DNA of 64,000 bases from Trissonchulus latispiculum (Eukaryota; Nematoda; Enoplea; Enoplida; Ironidae), in assembly GCA_030248195.1 (NCBI GenBank), contig JASAND010020134.1, forward strand, positions 20,727 to 84,726, read 5' to 3'. Shown in pieces: positions 14,960-30,113 of the stretch (its first letter is position 1; each line of letters begins with the position of its first letter). The position numbers and the translations under genes are program-made. Under the pieces are notes generated by a model. It saw only the letters and a list, made by a program, of their open reading frames with translations, searched no databases and was not told the origin of the DNA.

Positions 14960-17900
14960 GCTTGATTGAAAATGTCGGTTTCTGTGGTAACTTTTTCAAA
15001 ACAACCCTTTCTATCCGTATATGCCATACGGTAACAAGAGTACATAACATGAAATTCTCAGCAGCAGTTTTTTAAATTATTGAATAATATCAACAAAAAA
15101 ACTCCAACTCAATTGATCTTTCTTGTCACTGGAGCTAAGTATTCCTTCCTGGCTTATTTTTTCCAATCCTTACTTGTTAACGTTAACGTTAACGTCCTTT
15201 AGATTAAAAAGCTCAAACTTTGCTATGGGCTATGGCTGTCATATTTTTCTGTTCTGTGCTCTTAGTCCTCTAGGCTTGGAAATAGCAAGTAATTGTGAAT
15301 ATTTTCTGCTGTGAAATTCGCACCTATGCTGCTATGTCATTTAATTGATAGTCGCTTTGAGTGAGATCTATTTCAGCAGTGTGGAAGTGAAGTTACCCTG
15401 ACATAAAAAATTATCCTAGCTTAGCTTCCGCTAAAGCTTCCTGAAAGATATAGATTTTTAGTTAATTAATTTGTTTATATTTCTAATCGGATTAAATTAA
15501 TTTAGCTACCATTGCTGACCTTTTGCGGAAAACCTGAATAAAAATTAAGAACTTTCCTGCTTAGGTCAAACGCAATTCCAAATTGTTCGCAGTTTTGTAT
15601 CATATTTGTGTGCGTTTTGGTGGACTTTTTGAGGTTTGGTTAGCTTTGATTTGTTGGTGCATGCTGAAGAGTATTTTGCTTTTTCTATGATTCGAATATC
15701 CTGTACCGATTCGATGTTCTGTATCTCATTTACTGTGTTATGTAATATATGAATAACTTGTGTTAACTGGTCCAGAGAGGTATTGTTTTGAAGTCCAATG
15801 CATGTCAGGAAGGGGCAGGACTGAAGTTTTCACAAGGAAAGCCGATATATTTGGTTATTAACCAAGAATCCATATTTGACATAATTATACTCGGAGTTTG
15901 CTTAGAGTTTGGAGTTGAGTTAGAGTTTGCTTTGCTCCTTTTCACCGTCAATTTTCATTGCGATTTACTTAAACTGAAAACAGTTTGCTGCTTCTGTAAG
16001 CTGTCACTAAACACAGCTTTCAATTAAGACGACAAACCTAGCCTTTTACTTAGATCTGGTGAACTCCAATTTTGAGAATGGTGTTATGAGATTTTAATCT
16101 GACAACTTCTATTTACCACGAGGCAAGATTTTATGCAGCCGTTAATGCTTTATTTTAAACCGTTAACTCAGAAATTGGCATTAGCTTACAGAATTTAAGT
16201 ACAAAGTAATGTCCTCACTAAAAGCAAACGCTAAAATCTGTTTGTTGTTAGCAACTTACTTCTATTTGTTTGCAAAATACTAGCAATTGTTATCTAACAG
16301 GCGGCAAATTTCAATATTCTTTAAAATTTGACTTATTGCAAAATATGAAGTTAAAAAAGTTCAGTCTCTTTTTTTCTTCCTTTCTGGTTACAAAATTTAA
16401 GGAATTGAGAAATTTGTTTCAGTCTCTCGTCATTGGCCCCCTTCTGTGAAATCACCGGTTCTGCTTACTGTATATACATCTAAAACTTGTACGCTGTCTC
16501 CGACTCCGTAAAACCCGTCTAGAGCTTTAGATCAAGCTTACAAGCTTACGTCTGTAAACTTGAAGACTAAGCCGTAACAAAAGAAACATTGTTTAGCCTC
16601 TGACATCTAGCTTCTGCGCTCATACAACCTTAGCTTTCCTGAGTTTTCAGACGTCTCTCAAGACAACATGCTGGAGAAAACACAAACGAATGACAATTTC
16701 TGTTGGAAGACAGTCAAATTTGGAAATATATATGAATAGAAATCAAATCAAAATCAAAACAAATCAAATAGAAATAACTAAGCCCGGCCCGGTCAATTTC
16801 TTATCGGAACAACCCTACTTGTAGCAAGCATGTGCTCTGTGCTGTGCGATTTGGACGACAATAAACGAGCTCCTCCGGACTAGATCTGTGTTTACAAACC
16901 TAATTTTTTAGCTTGGATTTGTAAAGGAACTATACATTGTAGTTCTGTCTATGTATTATTTTTGGATTTATATCTTCTTGTCATTGTGTTCTAATGAAAG
17001 GCTGTACTGGTATTTTGCATAAACTATATATAATGTTGGTTCAGATTTAGAACTTAGAAGGTATGTATTAATTGTATAAATACCACACTGTATATGGACG
17101 ATTTTGTCGAAATAGCGGAATCAATTGAAATTGAAACTCAAACCGGCTTTAGAATTTTGTAGTTAAATTTAATTGATAATGTTAAAAAATGTTAAAAATG
17201 TTGTTATAAAATAAGTTAAAATTTTATACATTCCAAATCCGACTGATTCTTTTATTCTTTAAGATAGCCTTTCACATTAATGCAGGAGTATCTTGCTGTA
17301 GAAATCTGTGAACTCGTCTTGGTTGAGATGTTATATAAAAATAATAATTTCCTGAGTGTCTGTGACTAGTGCAACTTTATAGTTTATGCCATAGGTTTAG
17401 CTTAGTTAAACTGTTTACTAAAACTATAGTTCTCTTGGAGTTTGCAACCGTTAGGTGTTAATGGCAGAGTTGGTACTGGGTTGAAACTGAGAGTACGTGC
17501 GACTGCGGGCACAGGCGGTTTTTGAAGAGTCTGTAGTAGGAAGAGTGAGACACTCAGCGCTTCCTAATGTATTATGCTCGAAACATTGGCCTAAGCGGGT
17601 AAACATGCTACGCTGACACTTTTCAAAAACGGACGTGATCGACAATTAAAGACTATAATTTAATGTGGTTGTATGTTTTTGTGTAAATTTGACTTTACAG
17701 CTCCAATTCGTTATGGGCATGTATGAAAGTTTCCTAATACATTATTTTGGTGCTCTTTAACATTCTGGCACCAATCACAGATTTTTAGGTCAAAAGATAA
17801 AAAGTTTTCGGTTTTTGCCATTATTCTCTATGTAGATAGTCAATACACCGGATTGGCTGATACTATTGAAAAGAGGGCATCAAACTGAAAATTTTTGCTT

Positions 17901-18767
17901 CTGCAACCTTTGAGCTATCTCTAGCTAAGTTTATCTAAGCTATACCTGGTTAGGTCAGTATAGACCAAAAACGATCTTGGGGATCAAAAAATTATAATTT
18001 TCGAGGCAATCAGTTATTTTCAAAATTACTGCCACATCTTACGTACAAATTTGGTTTAATTAAAATCAAATAGAATACTAAAGCTTGAGTTAGGAAAGTC
18101 GTACATAATAATAATTTCTATATATTTTGTTGAGTAGAATGAGATCTTTTTAGCGATATAAATATTATTAATATTATATAGTTCGGTTCAGACAATCTCT
18201 TAAAAACCTGACAATAAAACAGCCTTTCTGCGGAAACACTAGGGATTTCATCAGTAGTTCTTCAAAATACCAAGCATTGTTGTCGGAGATTGCCTGAAGT
18301 GACTTTCCTAGCTCAAGTTGCCCGTTTTTTAATAAATGCAAGAGTATTGCGTGCTTCACGCTGAGAAGCCCCTCCCCCTCCCAAGATTTCTGCCTTAATG
18401 TTTCGAGCACATTGCAAACTTAATGAATTAGGTAGCGCTGAGTGTCTTACTTTTTCGATTATAAACTCTTGGTCTATACCAGACTTAACCGCGCTGGTGC
18501 TGTTGTTAACACACACAATCGCTTACAATTAGTGGGTAAATTAGTATTTTTTCTATTAATACGTTAAGCTATAGAAACGTGCTGGACGATTGTAAATACT
18601 CAAATTTTACAAACATTTTTAACCTTAATTTTCTCTCTTCTAACCTCTAATCTTGCTCCATAAAAAATAATTGGTTGGGCACAGTTGAACATGTTCAAAG
18701 CTATCAAATGGTGTTAATATTAACTAATAATATTTATAGTAAAAATCAGGAAATCTATATCTAGCTA
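14960..18767. other. Gene-free stretch downstream of the homeobox gene
   Basis: AT-rich sequence with short open frames only. I found no exon, RNA gene or transposon terminus. Confidence 0.4.
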
Positions 18768-18775
18768 AATATAGC

Positions 18776-19769
18776 GGATCTTTTCCAGATTACCCCCACC
18801 CCTAAAATTCTTAAAATTTGACCAAACGAGCTAAAATTTGGTATAGGTATGTATTCGACCTCGCTGAGTTCAAATATCGCAAAATTTTTCGATTTCACAA
18901 AATTTAATTTTTTTGATTCGCAAGGGAGGGACCAAGGGGAACTGAAAAAATTTTTGTCTTCGATTTTAATGAAAAGTTGCATAGAAGCTTTTCTGGGGCG
19001 CTGAGCACGAATCTGAAATCAGTTTTTCGATTCCGCTTTCCGTTAGTTCAGGATAAGCTTACATCTTATGTAAGCTTACAACTTTAGCTTATATTCACCT
19101 AACGGAAAGCTAAGTCAAAATACTGATTTGAGATTCGCCTCAGCGCCCTAGAAAACACTTATATGCAACTTTCCATCAAAATCGAAAACAAAAATGGATC
19201 ATATCAAGGAAGTCCCCCCTAAGCAAAATTGGTCAACTTCAAAAGCACACTGGTAACGACTGATACAAGCTTAGAGCTTAAGCCGCGCATCGCTGGAAGC
19301 TGAGGATGTGCTCTCTCCAATGCTGTAAGCCATTTGCTGCGGCTTACACCTGGCAAGTTTTACTTGTCAAAGTTCAGCTAAAATCGACTAAAACAGCAAA
19401 ATTTGGCAAAGTTTTCAAGATAACACTTTATAGAGACAACCTACAGCAAAATATATTATACCACTGAAAAGAGCACGTCGTCAGCTTTCCAAAGATGTGC
19501 GACTTAAGCCGTAAAGTTGTGTCAGTCGCCAGCAGCATGCTGTTGAATTTGATCAATTTTGCTTAGGGGGGACTTCCTTGATATGATCCCAAAAAATTTT
19601 TCAGTTCCCCTTGGTCCTCCCCCTTGCGAATCGAAAAAATCTGATTTCGCGAAATCGAAAAATTTTGCAATATTTGAACTCACAGAGGTCGAAACCATAC
19701 CTATACCAAATTTTAGCTCATTTGGTCAAGTTTTAAGAATTTTGAGAATGGGGTATCTGGAAAAGACCC
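18776..19769. mobile_element. Foldback element with 8-bp TSD, carrying a nested palindrome
   Basis: The inverted ends are GGATCTTTTCCAGATTACCCC and GGGGTATCTGGAAAAGACCC. The direct repeat AATATAGC flanks them (18768-18775, 19770-19777). The arms are several hundred bases and contain CCAAATTTTAGCTC / GAGCTAAAATTTGG and CGAATCTGAAATCAG / CTGATTTGAGATTCG pairs. A separate palindrome (about 19195-19596) interrupts the right arm. Similar elements lie at 6995-7457, 12717-13290 and 32177-32427. Confidence 0.85.
19195..19596. mobile_element. Nested palindromic MITE
   Basis: The ends are GGATCATATCAAGGAAGTCC and GGACTTCCTTGATATGATCC, with AAGCAAAATTGG/TCAATTTTGCTT just inside. The arms are a few hundred bases with a short centre near 19395. 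It interrupts an A-tract of the host foldback, so the target duplication (A-rich, possibly CAAAAA) is ambiguous. Confidence 0.75.
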
Positions 19770-19777
19770 AATATAGC

Positions 19778-22700
19778 TGTAGGGGGTATCATATGGACGG
19801 TTGCTTTCTTGTGGGCTGGGCATGTTAAGGTTGAAGAGATACGATAGTTTTTAGCTGCAAATGAAAGCTCGATTAGCTATAGACCACAAAGTTACAGGTT
19901 GCCTTATGTTTATGCATACGTAAGATGTTCAGCAAGTGTGGCAAGGACTCCGATTGTAGCTTGTCAACCGGTGCTTCGATTCAACCAATCCTGACTTTGA
20001 CCTGTAGTGTCGCCACTGTGTTCGATGTCTCTACCTGATACCTTTATTTCGTCATGGTTTGAAACACGTGAGCAATACTGCCAGAATGCGTTTCTCAAAT
20101 ATTTGATTCGTTTTCTAATGGTTTCTGAATAAACGATGAAAGAAACTTAACATTTGTCTTGTGTAAAATCTTTGGCTTAGCAATGTCCCTGAATCTGAAG
20201 AGCTCAATTTATGAATACCACAAGGGTCCTTCTCAGACGGGCATTAAATGAGATATAGTCTTCTAAGTTGCACTGAAGTAACATAGTCCTATGTAATGTT
20301 TGCTAAAAAATTTGACACTTTTTCACAATAATCCATGCAATCGTATAAAATCGTGAGGTCTAAAGTTTACGTAGGGGTCCTTGTTTTACTGAACAATTGA
20401 TGGAAACTGTCTTACTTTTTTTACTTTTTGAACAAAATCCAATAGATTGGGACTTGTCTCAGATTTGATCACATGAAGCACATTTATGCAGGGCATTTGC
20501 CTGGCTTGCAGGTGCTGTTATGACTTATATATTATGAGACTTCATTCCTTTTGTAGTCCCAATAAAGACATTTTATTGCATATTCTTTGACACTTAAATT
20601 GTGTTTGCACAGTTGTGTCCGCATTTTAATCCAAATAATACACCCTATTAAGTGATTAGATGAACTCTCACATTCTGAATAACAGTAGTGATTCATTTTC
20701 AGTTTTAAGTGGAATTTTATGTATCTAAAAGATTATGTAGAGGTTATTGTTTTAAATGGACCACTTCATTAGCGAGGACTGGATTTAAATGATTGCACTA
20801 GGAATCGTATTGAAGTTAAGCTTTATCTATTCTGACCATGTGAAGATCCCTAATCTGTGTATTATCCTTGGAAGCGTAAACTTCATCACTAAAGCATCGC
20901 CATGTAGGTAGTGTCAGAAAAGAATAACGGATTTAGAATCTTAACGAGATCGTGTTTTGTTGGAGTAAGGTTTCCACAAGCCTGAATTATTACAGCCATG
21001 TATAAGAATAGAGAATGAATAGAGAAACAAGGATGAACCAATCCCTACCGATGTGCTAAGATTCGTGACTAGTGTTGTTTCAGCAGCTGAAACTGGAACT
21101 GAAACCTAAAGAGATTTGGAGCTGAAACTGAAACTTAGTCGAAGTGGGAGCTGAAACTGAAATTGAAACTAAACAGGCCAGCGTAAACATCACTACTAGT
21201 CGTGACCTTTTCGATGGACACTTTCAACCCGTTGCAGTCTCACTCAACCCTATATTTCACATTTCCTGACATTTAAATCAAAGTAACAAAATAAGTTAAT
21301 CTATTTAGCCAACTCCTCGGGCGGCACACGAAAATTTTGGGATCAAATCCTGCCGGAATTTTAATTACATATTAAGCTTATGAGTCTTGCCTAAAGTGAA
21401 TTTTTCTCCGAATGCTTCGTCACTAGGACCAACGTAATAATGAAAAAGCTATGTTAATTCACTAATTTGAGTAAACTTGGTTACATTTAACCCATCAATC
21501 TACATAGTGACCTAGTCACTGGGATTTAATCGGTGATCTGAGCAATAGCCAAACCTTTAAACCTTTTTATTAACAACTGCGTAATGCCTAATGTTAAATC
21601 AGCTAAAGTGTCCATCACATACACAACTGAACTAAGAAATTTATATGATAAAGGATCCACCCACAGTGAAACTTCTTTGACGTAGCTTCAAAATTTTAGC
21701 ATTAATAATATCTTATTTCTATATGCTGATTGGGTATCGAAATGCATACAGCGTAACTCTTTAGTTTAAAACAGATGTGTTTAACTTAAATTGTTTAGAT
21801 AGATACCAGTTTTAAGCTTATTCTGTAAACACTTGAGCCCTTGTCTACCGTATGGACATGTACTTGCACCTAGAACTAAAGGACTAAGCCATTAAGGGCA
21901 GCCATTAAAGACGTGACTTTACATTATGCTTAAAATGTTAGTGTCAAGTGGAGCTCGGAAGCCATTTTTTGTTTAGGTAACTTTAGCAACTCATTAGACA
22001 TACTTAACATTGCAAGTTTATGCAATTTGTCAGTGTTCATTGGATTGCAAACACAATTTCAAGTGTGGGTTCTGAAGTGGTCCGCCGTGTCAATTTAACA
22101 CCTATGTTGGCATTTACTTAACTCCTTGTCAAGCACCTTGTCCAATTAACACTAACGCTGCAAACACGAGGCTAAGTGCTAAATGGGGGCCCAAAGCAGT
22201 CATAGCTAGACAGAAATCTACTTTCTGAAAAGCTTAAAACTGGCTATCTTAAGGGCAGCTACTTAGCATTTACTTAACCCGTGATAAGTTTGAGTCAAAA
22301 GTTGTAAAGTATTTCTAAAGTCAAATAAACAATTGTCTGAAGCACCTTTAGCTGAACGGACCTGTTTTAAAATTTGACAATCATAACTATTACAGTAAGG
22401 CTGAAATTTTTATAGGAACTTGTGAATTTAGGTAAATCAGGATTTCAAGAACGTTCCAAGATTAGGAACCTAATTTAAACCGTCTCCTTCCAGAAATTAC
22501 ATGAAATCACCAATTCTAAGTTTTTGTTACATTATTTATCAGACTCAATTATAAAGCAGTGGCGTGGCAACAGTGGCTCCTTCATTCCGTTCCGCGACAA
22601 GTATAAAGAATGAGTAACTTTCCAGATCGCGGTGATCTATTAGTACAGTATCCGAATCTTGTTCTGTCCGGATCATTTCAATTTGAAATTGAAGCTGCTT

Positions 22701-25700
22701 TGAAGGCACCCACAGAAACTAAACCTGAGCAGACTTTACAATAGATACACTTTTAAAATTTCAATGTCCTTAATACAGTAAGCTTTTTCTGAGAAAGTTA
22801 GAGATGTTAATAGGTTTTGAGTTTTAAACGACATATGGTCAGCCGAAGATTAAATTTTCAGAAATACTGCGCACTTAATTTGCTGTGTGAACGCAATGTT
22901 AACGACAAAATGGGGAGATTACTGTAAATTGTCTGATTTAGCGTTCAGTTGAACGCGTCAAAACTGATTTAGCGTTTCATGCTACGACACGTCGTTAAAC
23001 TTAATCAAATCAAATCAAATCGGGTTTATGAAGATGCGAAAATTGGCTTGCTAAAAGTTTAGTTCGACTTTGAAAAATAGTTTTAACGTTTGCAGAGTTT
23101 CGCCAACTTGACGTTGCTATTTAATTCGACATGGTGTCACATTTAATTTTCATGAAGTTCCAGCGAGAAGGGGGCGGGGGGAATTAAAATTTAGATCCTT
23201 TCAAAATCTGTCATTTAATATCATTTAAGTTCTTCATAGTTTTGTCTGCTTCAGAAATTTAATCGCTCCCGAAGTTTCAACTTTCGTTATTAACGCTCAG
23301 TTTTCCCAAACTAAGAAAAGGGGACGGGTTTATTTAGAAATTAAGTCTCCAGCAATCTCTTTTAACAGAAGAGGTATGCAAAAACATAGAATTATATGAA
23401 TTGCGAGCAGAATGTAAAAATTAGAAGCAAGCGTTACAGAAAGGTTTAATTTGTTGAGCATTGCGAAGGTCTGTGGAATTAAAATTACAACTACAAACGG
23501 GATAGGCTTGTCATGAACTGCCATTTGACACTGCAAACAAAGCAGACTACAAATGTATGTAATAGGAATTATTTTTGATTTTATCATTAAAGCTTATATA
23601 TTTTGAATTACTATCTGCAGTTGGTTCGAGTTTGCTTTGAAACCTAAACTGCATCTCTATGAAGTGTCAAAACCTGAAAAATGTTCCAGAAGAGATGTCA
23701 TGAATAATCCCTTTCTAATTTTTCTAGAGAAAAAGTTATATAGTGCCGTAGAAAAACTTGGCAAGGAAAGCTAGTATCTCTAATTTGTAAATCTTATGAA
23801 GACCTACAATTTTGCATCTTGGACTGCTTTATAACAGCATAAAAAATGAGGTAAAAGGATTTTTGAAGCCAAGACCTGACCGCAGAGATTGTGAATGTAC
23901 AAGTACAAGTTATCCCGCGTAATACTTAGATTTAGATTTAAACCTGCGCATGTAGCAGACATTAAAGCTCCACGAAATCAGCGACTAGATCTTATAACGA
24001 CATAAAAATAGCAAAGAACGGCACTAAGTAAGCAGTAAGCTGCGGCACTGCAGCATGCAGAAGGCGTGCGTTGACTGTCATTACATCAACTTACAGACCG
24101 AATGAAAGAAAGCACAAAGAACAAGCTCAAATAGAGCATTTGATATCAGGGAATATTTTAAAGAACATTTAAATTAATAACATTTAAATTAATATGTGAC
24201 CGCGCAGTAACACCATAAGAAAAAGCAGCAGTCTGCGCTAATGAATATTTGCTACCGCGCCCGTCTCTACATTTTAAGTTAAAAATAAAACCTCAACAAC
24301 AGCACTGAGTTACAAATATTCTAGTCACTGGCTAAAGTTTCCCGTAAAGCCATTCTGAAAATTTAGACTCGCAAAAGTTCCAACTATGTTTTACTCTTGA
24401 AATCCTTATAATATTTTCACCGTTTGCAACAGTTTCGATGAAAGTTGACAATAAGAAAATACTCCAATTTAAAAGGGGGGAGGGTCACTTTGGTCAAAAA
24501 TCGATAGCCACTGATTTCGTTCATTTTCGCTGTGTGCCCCCATTGTTCTTAAAAACAAGACAAAACATTAGTGTACGAAACAGTACTGTGACAGAGTTAT
24601 TCAGGTTCAAAGATTATAAACTTGAAACGTCCTGTGATGACCTCTGCAAGGTCAGGTGGAGGCCGAACGCGATCAAGAACCAGGTTGATCGATACACCAA
24701 ATTAAAGCCTTTACTAAGATAATATTTTAGTGCAGACACGGCTCCAGGCTAGCTAGCTATCCAGGCGTTCACTATGCATGAGCATGCTTGAGTGATGCAC
24801 TGACCTAACTTTGGAGGACTGCCCAGTATAATTTTAACTCATTTTATCCTGCACAGACAGCTTTCTAGACCCATATTTCTATGAGAAAAGTCGCTTATCG
24901 TTCCATCAGCTATCGATTGAGACCCAATTTGTGTATATTTGGAAAAATTTAAAAATTGTCATTTTTCACCTATAAAGATCAAAGCCACATCAGTCATGTT
25001 CAATATTGACTACAAAATTACACTATTTATTGCCAGGACTGTATGTGAAAATGAGTAAAGTCGGAGGGGGTCCAAAAATCTGCGAAAAAGTGATCCGCCT
25101 TAAGCCACAAAAAGCCAGAATAAGAGCTTGAAAACGTGTAAACTAGCGGTTCAGTCCGAATTCGAATTCGATATAAAACGTTTCTGTTTATTAAAACGTT
25201 TCCTTTGTTGCCGCAGGACTTGAGGTGACGGTGATCACTTCCGCATTTACAGGCGCAGAGCAGCAAAAGCAAAGAGGTATGAGTTCAGAATAACTACGTA
25301 CATAGTTGAAATATCACCACTATGCTTAAAAATATATATTTAGTTTTGTTAATAAATTGGGATAGAGAAAGGGTGAACGTACATTTTCAACGTACTGTAA
25401 AACGTAAATGGGTTTCATTTTATTTGGAGAGCAACTGTCTTAAAGACGAAGCTTTGGAGCACTCATTACTGTGATTAAAGAACACAATTTCTTATTCCAA
25501 AATGAAGCTTCTAGTGATAATCTTTATCTCATAGTCAATTATAAGACTGTATGTAGGTACGAATATTGAACGAAATACAAATTCAATACGTGCAATATAT
25601 AATGTAGGTACTGGTTGGTATACATTTAAATGCAAAATCTAGGTGTTCTTATTTTTTCTACCGTAAGACTGTGGTTAGGCCGTTAGTCCGTGCTTACTAT

Positions 25701-26325
25701 CTCGCTAAATTGGTCCGAAAGTAGATCAGATTTCCTGGATCTAAGCTTGCTGGGAGGATAATAAGGAGATATTGGTTACACCATTTACAATAAAAGGGGC
25801 CCCAGTCTTTCCCCCGAAATAAGACTAATGGAAAGTTGTATTAAGAATGGCTCAAAAGGGTTCATTAAAGTTTTTGCATTCTTAGTCTACCTAGTTCCAT
25901 ATAAAATTCTAAGTATTTGTGTGCAAGGTTGGATATACCCCCAATGTTTGCTTAAGATCTTTAAATATTGACACGAAACTGCTATTATTGATACGAAAAA
26001 GGTTTTGGGTTTCCAGCCGAAGGTGAGACACAATGTGTAAGCTCCTGGCTTCACGCCTTCCGCTAATGTACCACTTCAGCCAAGACCAAATTTACCACTA
26101 TTAAGTGACGCTAATATTAAGGGTTAATTTCACAAATTAAAGTCTAATGGGACCATACTATCGTGAAATTCAAAACAAAGCATCAAAAACAAATAACTTG
26201 GATTTTCTATGTATATTTAGGTATGTGGAGAAAGAATTAAAATGAAACTTAATAAAAGCAAGTGTTGCAAGTGGTGATGGCATCCGGGGGGGAGTTCTGG
26301 TCTCGATTCTCAATCTAGAGACAAT
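19778..26325. other. Gene-free stretch
   Basis: 6.5 kb with no supportable exon. The only structure seen is the GCTGAAACTGAAAC cluster at 21075-21200. This is the least repeat-dense part of the window. Confidence 0.4.
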
Positions 26326-27179
26326 GGGGGCGTTTCAAAAGACGCTCCTAAGCTTAGGAGCGCTCCTAAGTCCAGCTTAGGAGCAAACTTAGGAGAATCC
26401 CGTTTCAAAAGAATTCTCCTTACTTGCGATTCTCCTAAATCCTTAGGAGCGCTCAGACCGCTCCTAACGGTCCTCCTAAGTCTATTTTCCCTGTTTTCAT
26501 TACACAATTTTCTCTTTACTTAAAGTTTTATGAACTCCATCAAGTTATATTTACTGTCTATTGCTATACTTTTACTGGGTTTCAAGTTTTGAAATCAATG
26601 TACGCATTTGCAGTACAACTCACGTCAAAGTGCAATTTAGGCGAAGTCGCAGAAGCACACATTTTTCGAGAAATGTCGCAAATTGTATATACTTATGACT
26701 TGGTGACATATGAGTTTTCGAGTTTCGCGCCATTATGCCAGATTTGGAACTTTGACTAGATTGCACTTTGATGTGATCTGTACTGTATTTACTTTTATCT
26801 ACTGTTGCTTGTTTATTGGCTTTTAGATGATTTGCATTTCTCAAATTTCGTGAATCGCACGTTCGTTAACGAAAATTTGCTTTTCATAGTTAATTTCATA
26901 ATGAAAATGTTTTTGTTTTCTTTTATATTTATTCATCGATTGGTGTGAAGCTCTGTGGATAACGGCCACGGGTACCGATGAATCATGCAGGGTGTGCTTC
27001 GAAACAGCGTCAAAATTTTACTAAGCCGATGAGGTTTGACCTGCCAAATCTGCCATCACCATCCTTTCTTTCCCCCGACACAGTTGAAATTCAACTTTGA
27101 AGTCAACAAAATATTTCCTCCGACTTCCGTCTTAGTTCTAGTTCTGAAACTATATAACATAACAGTTATTCGACAGTAG

Positions 27180-28553
27180 TTCGGCGAATAGCCACGTTGA
27201 TGTGTTAGGCTGACCCGCCCGATCTTAGAATAGATTTTAGTTTTAGATTTTGCAGGTCAAAAACCCTTATAAGTAGTTTTTCGGCAAATTTTTGGAAGAC
27301 AATTTTTAACCCCATTTAACGTTTCTAGCTGGCTTTTCAGGCCCAAATTAAGGTAGTTTATTAGCACATAGTAAGCTGGCAACGGAAAAAGAAAAGCCCT
27401 CAAAACTTAGCCACAAACGTTTCCCATTATACAGATCCTAATATATATAGCAAACTTAAAAAATTTAACAGTAACTTTCGCAAAACTAAACCAAATTGAT
27501 TACGTTGAAGAACCATGGATAGGTCTTGGGCTAAGCTTTAAACCACCTCAGTTTCGTTGCTCTACGACCTGTAAGTTAGTTGCAGTACACAAAAGTACGT
27601 GATTTTTTTGTAGGTTGTAGTAGGTTTAACAAAAAATCAGCGGTTAACAAAAAATCAAAAAATCGGATCCCAGAGGCCAGCTAGCTAGCAACGCTCTCTC
27701 ATGAGTTTTGGATAGGGCGCACTAAATAACGTATTTAAAGCCTAGTGTTCCAATGTGGGCAACTGACGTTGCCAAAGTCTTAGTGGTCACTGATGGACCC
27801 CGGCAGCGTCCAGTATGAAGCCTGGTGGCTCTAAAATGCTTTTTAAAGGCTAAAATGTTGTTGTTTTCGGGTTTGTGAGTCATTATAACTTATTTTCAGG
27901 CACTTTGGCAGAGAAACTTAGGATTTCGTATGTAGGTGGGGTGTGCCCCTAATAGACCCTACCCGACCCTCCAGCTACCGACTGGACAGTCCGAAGTGGC
28001 TACAAACGCGTCCTAGGGGGTTTCTAATGCGCAGAATTCAAATCTGGCATTAAGCAAATAGGCTATTAGGCTCTAATATGGGCAAACTGTCTGTGATGCG
28101 AACGCAGTGATTAACGAAATCACGTCATTTTTACAACTTGGAGTATTAATTGGAGCAAAGTTGGGCTCCTTTGATAAACCACAGCACATTAGACGTTAGT
28201 TAACCTCCACCCGTATAGACCTACAACACCCAATTTTTCGCACTTTGATTACACTGATCTAAGGATTATTTTACACGATATCAAAGAGCTATATGTCAGT
28301 ACTATTTCTGGAAAATTTGGGTACCGTACCTTGCGCATAGCGATCAGGGCGAGGCAAAGTTTGTGTACGTGTCATGTTGAGCTATGGACCGACAACACCA
28401 ACTTCTGATGGCTCCACAGGACGCTACGCTGCATGGAATTCTTTCAAACTTTAAATTATTTTATACTAAACCTAATACACATATGGCAAAAGACTAGCTA
28501 GCTTTTCCAACATCGAACTTTTAGTGAAATTCGTAGCCCCCCCCCCCCCTTAA
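27180..28553. repeat. Rearranged partial copies of the TTAA element
   Basis: 27180-27420 matches 30880-31080 in direct orientation. 28110-28553 matches 30114-30620 in inverted orientation and ends in a C-run plus TTAA. 28780-29058 matches 31110-31425 directly. The block therefore holds at least two overlapping copies with internal deletions. Confidence 0.6.
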
Positions 28554-29058
28554 AGGTCTGCCCCGAACGCTTAAAGAGGGCCTAGGGACTCAAACTCACA
28601 GACTGTAATGTCGAGATGTATGGCTATCACAATGAAAAATTGAGTCTTTGCGTGAGTGAGTGAGTGAGTCAGGGTGGAGTGATTTTTTGTTAAAATTTCG
28701 GTTAATTTTTTGTTAAGCTGCTGCTACTATTACTACTACTACTACTACTACTGCTATAATTGGCCAAAAGCTAAGGTAGGCTACAGGGCTGCCTATTTTA
28801 TTAAATCAAATACGGCGCACAGCCACCTCGTGACTTTTGCAAAATTGCAAATTTTGACCTGTTGTAGCTGAAACAGTAAACAAATTCTTAATTTTAACCG
28901 AATTCTTTTCAAACAACAATTGTTATAAAAATTAGGATTTCATCAAACCGTTAATCCATCAGAGCTGAATGAGAATTTTGAAAAATCATGAACACCAAAA
29001 TTTGTACTTTGGCGTCCTACAAAACGATTGTGTAGGTATGAGATATTGTTGCCCAACC

Positions 29059-30074
29059 TTAAGGTGCTGGTATCGTTTTGTGCAGTGCTTTTGTGGGTAT
29101 TTTTTGAAACGCCATAAGTTTCGCAATTTTGTGATTTGGAAGGAGCTTTATACATCATTTTAAAGCTAATAATCTGTAGATTCTCATGAGAATACGAAAC
29201 TAGTAAAAATTCCCAAAAAATAGCGAAAATTTTCTGACATACTGACATCTGACAGGCTGAGTATAGACCAAAAAGTTTTGAACATCGATTTCTCAAAACT
29301 GTGGAATGAGCCAAAATTTTTTCTTGTGCTGTCCTATAAAGGACATATCGGCCGAGGGACATTTTTTTGGATTTGGCTTAGCAGGTCTTAACGGTCAAGG
29401 AAATCCATTAAATGTGCGGTGACACGAAATTTCGCAACTTTGCATTGAGTTTTCTCGCAACTGGAGATGTTTTAGCTCAAACCAAGAAAAATGTCCCTCC
29501 GCAATAGTGCGAGTTCTCATTTTGCCAAAAATCACGCGAATCCATTGGGTAGTTTTTGAGAAATCGATGTTCAAAACAAAATAATTGCAGTTTTGCCAAA
29601 ATGGTTTTTCGGCCAAATCTCTAGCTTAGAGCAACAAACTCCGGCTAATAGGCATTGATAAAATGTGCAATGAGACTGTGTATCGATCGAGTATAAATAA
29701 ACCAAAATTGTCCGTACGATTTGGCAGTAATTTTGAAAAAACTGATTTTCTCGAAAACGGCCATTTTTGGACCCCAAAAATCGTTTTTTGCTTATACTGA
29801 CTTAACCACTAGACATAGCTCAAAAGTTGTAAAAGCAAAAATGTTCATTTGTGCACCTTCTTTCCAGCCATACCAACCAATCTGGTGTCTCGACTATGGA
29901 CTGAGAGAATAATGGCAAAAACCAAAAATTTACTATCTTTGCACCTAAAAATGCGGGACTTGTCCCAGAATGTTAAAGAGCACCGGAATAGTGCATTTGA
30001 AAAGTTTCATCCACTTTCATAAAGAATTAAAGCCTATAGGGTCAAATTTACACAAAGTGATACCAGCACCTTAA
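29059..30074. mobile_element. TTAA element nested in a relative, with readable empty site
   Basis: TTAA-GGTGCTGGTATC at 29059 and GATACCAGCACC-TTAA ending at 30074 are inverted, with TTTGTG pairing just inside. The flanks GTTGCCCAACC and GCTTTCTACCTTGATATGT join to match the uninterrupted sequence at 31408-31445 (GTTGCCCACCCTAAAC...TTTGATATGT). This is direct evidence of insertion at TTAA. The interior is AT-rich and not coding. Confidence 0.82.
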
Positions 30075-30113
30075 GCTTTCTACCTTGATATGTCGGCTTG
30101 CTTTGCAATGCAG

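Noticed and set aside
28943..29362. 139-codon minus-strand frame
   Set aside because: It spans the junction of two transposons (TTAA site at 29059), so it cannot be a conserved gene.
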